This document shows, one piece after another, positions 58,807 to 64,000 of a stretch of DNA of 64,000 nt (its first letter is position 1; every line of letters starts with the position of its first letter). Source of the stretch: Paraphysomonas bandaiensis (taxonomy: Eukaryota > Chrysophyceae); contig CBFFRP010000149.1 of assembly GCA_965644295.1 (NCBI GenBank), positions 186,001 through 250,000 on the forward strand. Direction: 5' to 3'. The position numbers were made by a program, and so were the translations under genes. A model generated the notes under the pieces. The model was not told where the DNA came from and searched no databases. It worked only from the letters and a program-made list of their open reading frames with translations.

Positions 58807-59413
58807 ATGACAGAAGTACAAGAAGACACTCACAATGAAGCTGTAGTGATCCCAATTTTCCCGAAAACTGAAAACTATTCACAAGAAACAGATATTGACT
58901 TCGATATAATCAACTGTCATCCAGGTACATATATAAGAGTCATTCACAATGAATATAATCTATGTTATAGTTGGTGATGTGGTAGTTGTTGATGATTCGG
59001 AGATATTGAAACCTACAATTGAAATTAATGGGGATGATTCGTATTTAGCCTTCCCTATTGATGATTCATTACAATACTTGGCACTCCAACTGAAGAATGT
59101 AAATCGATTTATGAAAATTGTTATTCGTGTTAGAGACTCAGAAGGGAAGACTCGTGTTTTCACTATCACGAATAAGAGGACAACCATTTATTTAAAGAAT
59201 AACTTATGTCAACTGCCAATGAATATCGGCGAAGGATGGCAATATATCAATGTAGACCTTGAAGATATTGTGAGTAGATGTTTTGGTACATCATATGTTG
59301 GTGTGGTGGACGTTATTGTTCATGGTTCTTTGCGAATTGGCAAGATTTATTTTCAAGACAGAGAATATGCTGACGTTGAGTTGCCTCCTTTTCTCCGACT
59401 GCTTGCGGATTAA
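58807..59413 (+). CDS. CFAP20-domain protein (BUG22-like, divergent)
   Basis: Exons 58807-58924 and 58971-59413 give 186 aa. The fold is that of CFAP20/DUF667: YLALQLKNVNRFMKIVIRVR, TRVFTITNKRTTIYLK, LCQLPMNIGEGWQYINVDLE, CFGTSYVGVVDVIVHGSLRI and GKIYFQDREYADVELPPFLR. In canonical CFAP20 the matching parts read CTMPMRLDDGWNQIQFNL, AYGTNYIET and VYFSDRLYSEDELP. CFAP20 is a microtubule inner protein of cilia. This copy is divergent and lacks the highly conserved N-terminus, so it may belong to the CFAP20DC-like or non-ciliary branch. If ciliary, it implies a flagellated stage. Confidence 0.85.
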
Positions 59414-59863
59414 GGAATTGTTGTCGCTAGGTTTTGGATGTTATTGTAATTGTTTCATAGGCATTGGAAATTGATGTAATCACTTATTTCTTTTACGATT
59501 TGTGCAACTTGCACTCTTTTATTGCAGAGCACTAAGATATGAGTGTTTAATGCATTGTACTTAGTACTACGACAATTGGCGTCTCACAAGACGAGAAATT
59601 GATTAGGGTATAAGAAATAAGGCAGAGATAAACATGACATAGCTGCAAAAGTCTATACGAAAGAGATAATACAGGATGTTTTAAACGGTTAACATTATTC
59701 GGTTGTAACAGCGACGCCACTTTCAATCATTGAAAGTGAACAATACATTATAACAGTATAGTGGCATTTGCTTCAGCATTGTTGTAATACTTAGATACTT
59801 AGCAATGCAAGTTTAATTACTTCAATAGTATTACTGTACGTAATTTTTAGAGGCTATTGAAAG

Positions 59864-59994
59864 CTTTCTGATTTATAGATCCATAGAAACAAAGAAATAA
59901 AATCACTTGGCTTTTTTGAAATAGAAATCTCCTTACGATTAAAAGACATTCGATTTTATTACTTTGTTTCTATGGATCTATAAATTAGAAAGTT
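59864..59994. repeat. foldback element, 41-base arms
   Basis: Arms 59864-59904 (CTTTCTGATTTATAGATCCA...) and 59954-59994 are inverted copies with 39 of 41 bases matching. The spacer is 49 bases. It may be a tiny foldback transposon. Confidence 0.85.
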
Positions 59995-61033
59995 GTGCTA
60001 CAATTCTCATGTGTATCATTACCTTTTATCCTTTAATAGATGTTGCCCAAAATATTACCATATGAGGAGTTGTTGAATACATACGCTTACCTAAAATCCC
60101 AAAATTATAATGATAAGCTCAGCGAAACGATTGTTCACAACCGTTGGTGGATAAGACCCGTTGAACTTTGGACTCAAATACTATTGCCATATATTTTTCT
60201 CTGGTCCTGATATTTGTAGCGTCCAACTAACTATGAGAAATGACAGTAAGAAAATCAATGTACTGAGTAGTATATACGTATATACCTATGTTATACTTTA
60301 AAATTAAAAGTTTAGTGTTCAATACAAGAACAACATAGTAAACGATACGTTACTGTCAAATCAGATAATCGCTGTGTAGTAATAGTGGGAATTACTTCTT
60401 CAATACTTAAGAAAATTCACTAAATTATAAGTAAGACACCTTCAGGTTTAGGCAATATCTCATTACGTAGATAGAAGTATTGCCCTTCGCTGTCATAATC
60501 AGCCTCTATCTGATACTATGCGAGAAAATCAATCTGTAATTCCCACTAACAGCGGGGTAGGAAACATGTCTGGTCAGGTTTGAATGTTATATACCAGTAC
60601 CCAGAGTAGAGGAATAGAGCGGTCGGTGATCTTCCTTTAGCTGAGTGATATATATACATATTGATATATATGATACTGGGCAAAATATACTGAGAGATGA
60701 TCTGTATAACTGATATGCTCTCCGAATCACTCAACTCATTCGATTCATAGAAATCGAAATCATGCATACATATATGTATATATAAACATAACTACCTAAC
60801 TCTCTCTCATATATATGACTCCATACGATAGAATTCTCTTATGATGACTGTACTTACCAATGCATATGAAGTATTATATATCCATATATATACGATATCT
60901 CGTAATGACTGGTATGTAATTTAATGGACATTGTTATGATGCATATACATATATATATACATATAGTGTACGAGTGAGAAGATACTAAGATATCATATAT
61001 ATGGGTATGTACTGTACACACCGCTGCAGGGTG

Positions 61034-61038
61034 GTGTG

Positions 61039-61069
<31 letters not shown>
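61034..61069 (+). repeat. short (TGTA)n tract
   Basis: About seven TGTA units, 430 bases upstream of the LRR-like gene. Confidence 0.9.
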
Positions 61070-61070
<1 letters not shown>

Positions 61071-61495
61071 ACACTGGTGTGTAGGTACTCGTACTGTTGT
61101 ACGTTTATAGGTACAGTAGGTTTGTACATCTTCATGTCTATAAACTACGGATATTCATTCAATCAGTCAAAAAGAGGCATTTTATATTATCCGTATGTCT
61201 ATAAAATGTGGATATTCGTTCTATGAGTCAAAAAGCAGGCATTTTATAGTATAAGTAACGCAGCTCAATTCATATGAATGTACAGCAATAGAGGGACCAT
61301 TAGTTCCAATTACACTCCATTCTCATGACAACAAGATAACGAGAGATGAAAGTAAGCTATCATGATATTCTTTGACATCATAGCAATGTATATCATCGTA
61401 GCATCTTGTATTTATCAATCAATCTACTAACATATAGAAATACACGTAAGAAACCATCTAACATCTGTATATATTACATATAAAGATATACACGT

Positions 61496-62332
61496 ATGGC
61501 ACATAGAAAACGAGGTAGAAAATGTGAACCTAATTGGAAATCAGATATTGCTGATGCCATACAATCCGCTCGTCAGGATGCTACATATGTACCACCTAAC
61601 CGTTGCGAGCCGTATGGGAAGCGACGTGTATTTCCTCTACTCGATCACTTAGTTGCAGATAGACTTCATGATGATGAATTATGTCATGGAAAGGTACGAT
61701 ATGTTCCTGATACTCAGAAACAAGATACATTTGATGAAATCGTGAGAGAGTACTGTGAAAAAATTGAAATGAGCACGACTATATCTTCTCTTTCTTACTG
61801 GTCTCTGGAGGCAATTACGTCGTATTTACAGTACATGGATGTAGAAGATGTGAAATATGTGCTATCACTACTTCCTCCTGAAGTAACCACTGTATTCTCG
61901 GCCATGGCGACGAGAAAGGGGGCTGTCACAGATGACAATATCAGAATATTTAGCAATAGTAACGTCAAATTCTTAATACTGGGTGGACGTGGCGTGTCAG
62001 ATTGCGCACTGAACGCAATTATGCCAACTGTAATACCTAAAGATATTTCCCCAGCAACCGATTGGGAAGATATTGATGTTGAAGATACTGAGTTCTTTAC
62101 CACATGTGGTTGCTTTCACTTGGAACGCGTTGCCCTGTTGTCTACACGTCTCACTACAAGCGCGGTACTAAAGTTAGTGCAGTCACCGTACAGTAAATTG
62201 GAGAGCATAGATGTGTGTGGTATTAGTGGTTTTGATAGTGGCTGTACAAATAGTAATATAGTGACGATAGATTCTGACCAATTACATGAGTTGTCAGACA
62301 AAGGAAATGTCAATGCAATACAGCTTGTCTAG
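61496..62332 (+). CDS. hypothetical protein with leucine-rich-repeat-like C-terminal half
   Basis: A single open frame of 278 aa. The start MAHRKRGRKCEPNWKSDI is basic. A middle helix-rich segment (WSLEAITSYLQYMDVEDVKY) is followed by repeats spaced like degenerate LRRs: VKFLILGGRGVSDCALNAI, LERVALLSTRLTTSAVLKLV and LESIDVCGISGFDSG. This resembles AMN1- or F-box-type LRRs, but no F-box is certain. Role unknown; it may bind a partner protein. Codon composition is even and typical of genes here, which supports it being real. No intron needed. Confidence 0.6.
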   Translation: MAHRKRGRKCEPNWKSDIADAIQSARQDATYVPPNRCEPYGKRRVFPLLDHLVADRLHDDELCHGKVRYVPDTQKQDTFDEIVREYCEKIEMSTTISSLSYWSLEAITSYLQYMDVEDVKYVLSLLPPEVTTVFSAMATRKGAVTDDNIRIFSNSNVKFLILGGRGVSDCALNAIMPTVIPKDISPATDWEDIDVEDTEFFTTCGCFHLERVALLSTRLTTSAVLKLVQSPYSKLESIDVCGISGFDSGCTNSNIVTIDSDQLHELSDKGNVNAIQLV

Positions 62333-62599
62333 TTGCCTCAAGACGGCACAAGAAGTAAAAAAATATGTATATTAGCTGAGTGGGAGATTAAATTTTGTAA
62401 CATATTTTATAAATTATATTAGGACATGCACAAGACTAAGATTGTTATGACTGACATGCACAAGAGTACTACTTATGGTTTTACGCATGAACTGTCGCCT
62501 CTGGAATGAAATGACAGTTGAGGTAGCTATACTGGCAGCTAAAATGTAGTTCAGTACTAAATAATTGAAATTGAGACAGCAAGTAATAATTGCAATTAT

Positions 62600-63092
62600 A
62601 ATTAACTACAACCTGCGACAATTAATTGATACGCAGCCCTGTTAGTTACTACATGTAATCATAAGTGGTACAAACTACATGTATGTAGCTAGTTAAAGAA
62701 TCAAACTTACTACAGGGTCATTAGCATATGCTCAAATGTGTTCATTCTAAAACTGAGAGATGGATTATACAATTCAATGGGGTACCTGAAAGAAGCTTCA
62801 AAGACGATATCTACCAAAAGTCAGACAAAAAAAATTAGAAGAATCTCTAAATAATTCGTGATGGTGAATCATCATTTCTCAATATCAAAATTGCTTTAAT
62901 ACAAATACAGTAATGATATAATATCAACATAGCTGAAAGCAGCCTTTTTGTTTCGAAGCCAGAAGACAATAAAATCCACTGATTTTATCTCATATATAAA
63001 AAGTCATTTAATTGATCAACAAAATGAGCAATAAGTTGATACCGGAGTAAAAAATAATTCCAATTTAATGGTCTACAACCTGCGCAGCCCTG
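62600..63092 (-). repeat. two right ends of the CAGGGCTGCG hAT/MITE family
   Basis: CTACAACCTGCG followed by ACAATTAATTGATACG and CAGCCCTG ends at 62641. CTACAACCTGCGCAGCCCTG ends at 63092. Both share the terminal CAGCCCTG and the upstream CTACAACCTGCG. The first also carries the complement of ATCAATTAATTG seen at the left end near 55468. They are probably termini of separate non-autonomous copies. Confidence 0.6.
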
Positions 63093-63967
63093 ATACATGT
63101 GAAGATGAATGTACGTAGTATTTGTGTTTAGTGAAAACAGAGGTGAACTATATCATAACCGTAAATACGTGATTACAAATTTAACGCAATGTAAATAAAT
63201 GATTGTGTAATATATTATACTTCTAAAAGCTTACCGCTAGAATGCGTACCATTATACGTATACTGTCATGGGAGCCGCTATGCACATATAGTGAATACAA
63301 GTTTCTGTTCAAGTACAGCAGCCCAGTGCCATCTTGGGGTACTATTTTGTATTATTATATATCTCATGATTAACGATGACTTACTAACACTCTTACACCT
63401 ATGAGCTATAGCAATATATTGCAACAATGATATTGCGAGATAAAATGTTTTGCCATGCAATATTAATTGTGTGTAAAGACGGCTGACAATATTGTTGATG
63501 AACACTGGAACAGTCAAAGCGTGTTCAGACCATAAGATACTGTTTCGAATTTGAGTCCATAAAAATCTATATATTATTATTGAATAGTATTCAGTATTTA
63601 GTAATTTAAAGTCATGATACAGTTATTTCGACAGATCTAGTGATCTTCAATGGTGGAAACTTTATTCTCTCCGGCTGTCCAAGTTCAATAGTATATAGTA
63701 TATAGTATATCACAATATTAAGTCCAGCAACAATACTGTCACTCTGTTATTTGCGCTGCTATAGTAGGGGGGGGGAGTCTTCACGTTGTTCCTCTTTATC
63801 AGCATCATCTCTGTGGCTTGGATTCTGTGCCGGTCAGCATTCGACCGAAAAATATGGGATCCCACACAGTGCATATCAGGTCATACATTCACCAGAAATT
63901 TAGATGGTGCCTAAGTAATATGCCATATCTACCAATTTGATAGATTTATGTCCAAGTAGTCATAAAG

Positions 63968-64000
63968 TGTTACACTTCATGGAGGTCATGAAGTGTAACA
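63968..64000. repeat. perfect hairpin, 14-base arms
   Basis: TGTTACACTTCATG, a 5-base loop GAGGT, then CATGAAGTGTAACA, ending exactly at the window edge. It could continue beyond the window. Confidence 0.9.

Larger units (their letters stand above)
59414..61495. other. gene-poor stretch with a hairpin element
   Basis: About 2.1 kb with no recognised gene. It contains the foldback at 59864-59994 and a small (TGTA)n tract at 61034-61069. An ORF at 60546-60767 is not supported. Confidence 0.55.
62333..64000. other. gene-poor end of window with hAT-type termini
   Basis: No gene recognised. Contains the two CGCAGCCCTG ends described below, a G8 run near 63768, and a perfect 14-base-arm hairpin at the last bases. 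Confidence 0.5.

Overview
This window is nuclear DNA of a eukaryote, most likely a unicellular one. The protein-coding genes are split by many very short GT-AG introns (mostly 41-60 bases). Intergenic DNA is AT-rich and full of tetranucleotide microsatellites and decayed LTR and DNA transposons. The gene set is purely eukaryotic: H/ACA snoRNP, RNA polymerase subunit Rpb10, mitochondrial ribosome, DDX11, PP2C. A PPDK-like protein, a Fic protein and a CFAP20-domain protein point to a protist rather than an animal, land plant or fungus. I cannot fix the lineage from the sequence alone. I rebuilt the gene models by hand; every spliced model keeps one reading frame and its total length divides by three.

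Layout. 0-1.3 kb: 3' part of a PPDK-like gene with broken active-site residues. 1.8-2.9 kb: solo LTR and a MITE. 4.4-6.6 kb (-): SNM1/PSO2 nuclease. 7.2-9.3 kb (+): membrane-anchored sulfatase. 10.7-12.9 kb (+): a (TGTA)n array, then a SIP5-like RING protein. 13.6-15.1 kb (-): zinc-knuckle TatD-like protein. 15.7-16.6 kb (+): PAQR/hemolysin III. 17.6-18.7 kb (-): Fic protein. 18.8-24.5 kb: MITEs and a decayed copia element. 24.6-26.1 kb (-): PiggyBac-derived gene, divergent from an OsmC-like gene (26.5-27.1 kb). 27.2-30 kb: copia pieces, one split by a hAT element. 30.3-32 kb (-): alanine aminotransferase. 32.7-34 kb (+): PP2C. 34.6-35.2 kb (-): mitochondrial GGQ release factor-like, divergent from bL19m (35.8-36.5 kb). 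37.2-37.8 kb (-): GAR1. 38.5-40.3 kb (+): sulfotransferase. 41-42.5 kb (-): duplicated-domain membrane protein. 44.9-45.3 kb (-): RPB10, divergent from NSUN5 (45.7-47.3 kb). 48-48.9 kb (-): membrane-anchored methyltransferase. 50.6-51.3 kb (-): unknown membrane protein. 52.2-54.7 kb (+): DDX11 helicase. 55.5-56.5 kb: hAT remnant. 56.9-58.2 kb (-): TMEM115 rhomboid-like. 58.5 kb (-): 5S rRNA. 58.8-59.4 kb (+): CFAP20-like. 61.5-62.3 kb (+): LRR-like hypothetical.

Themes. Most genes sit in divergent pairs (nine pairs, start codons 392-852 bases apart) alternating with convergent ends. Long TACA/TGTA arrays sit 90-200 bases upstream of several start codons. Many genes have an AT-rich first 300-500 coding bases and a GC-richer remainder. 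Three genes (sulfatase, sulfotransferase, secretory-type methyltransferase) could act on secreted or surface polysaccharide. Two genes (PPDK-like and TatD-like) keep the fold but have lost catalytic residues. Several young inverted duplications of 15-50 base arms are scattered through the intergenic DNA.
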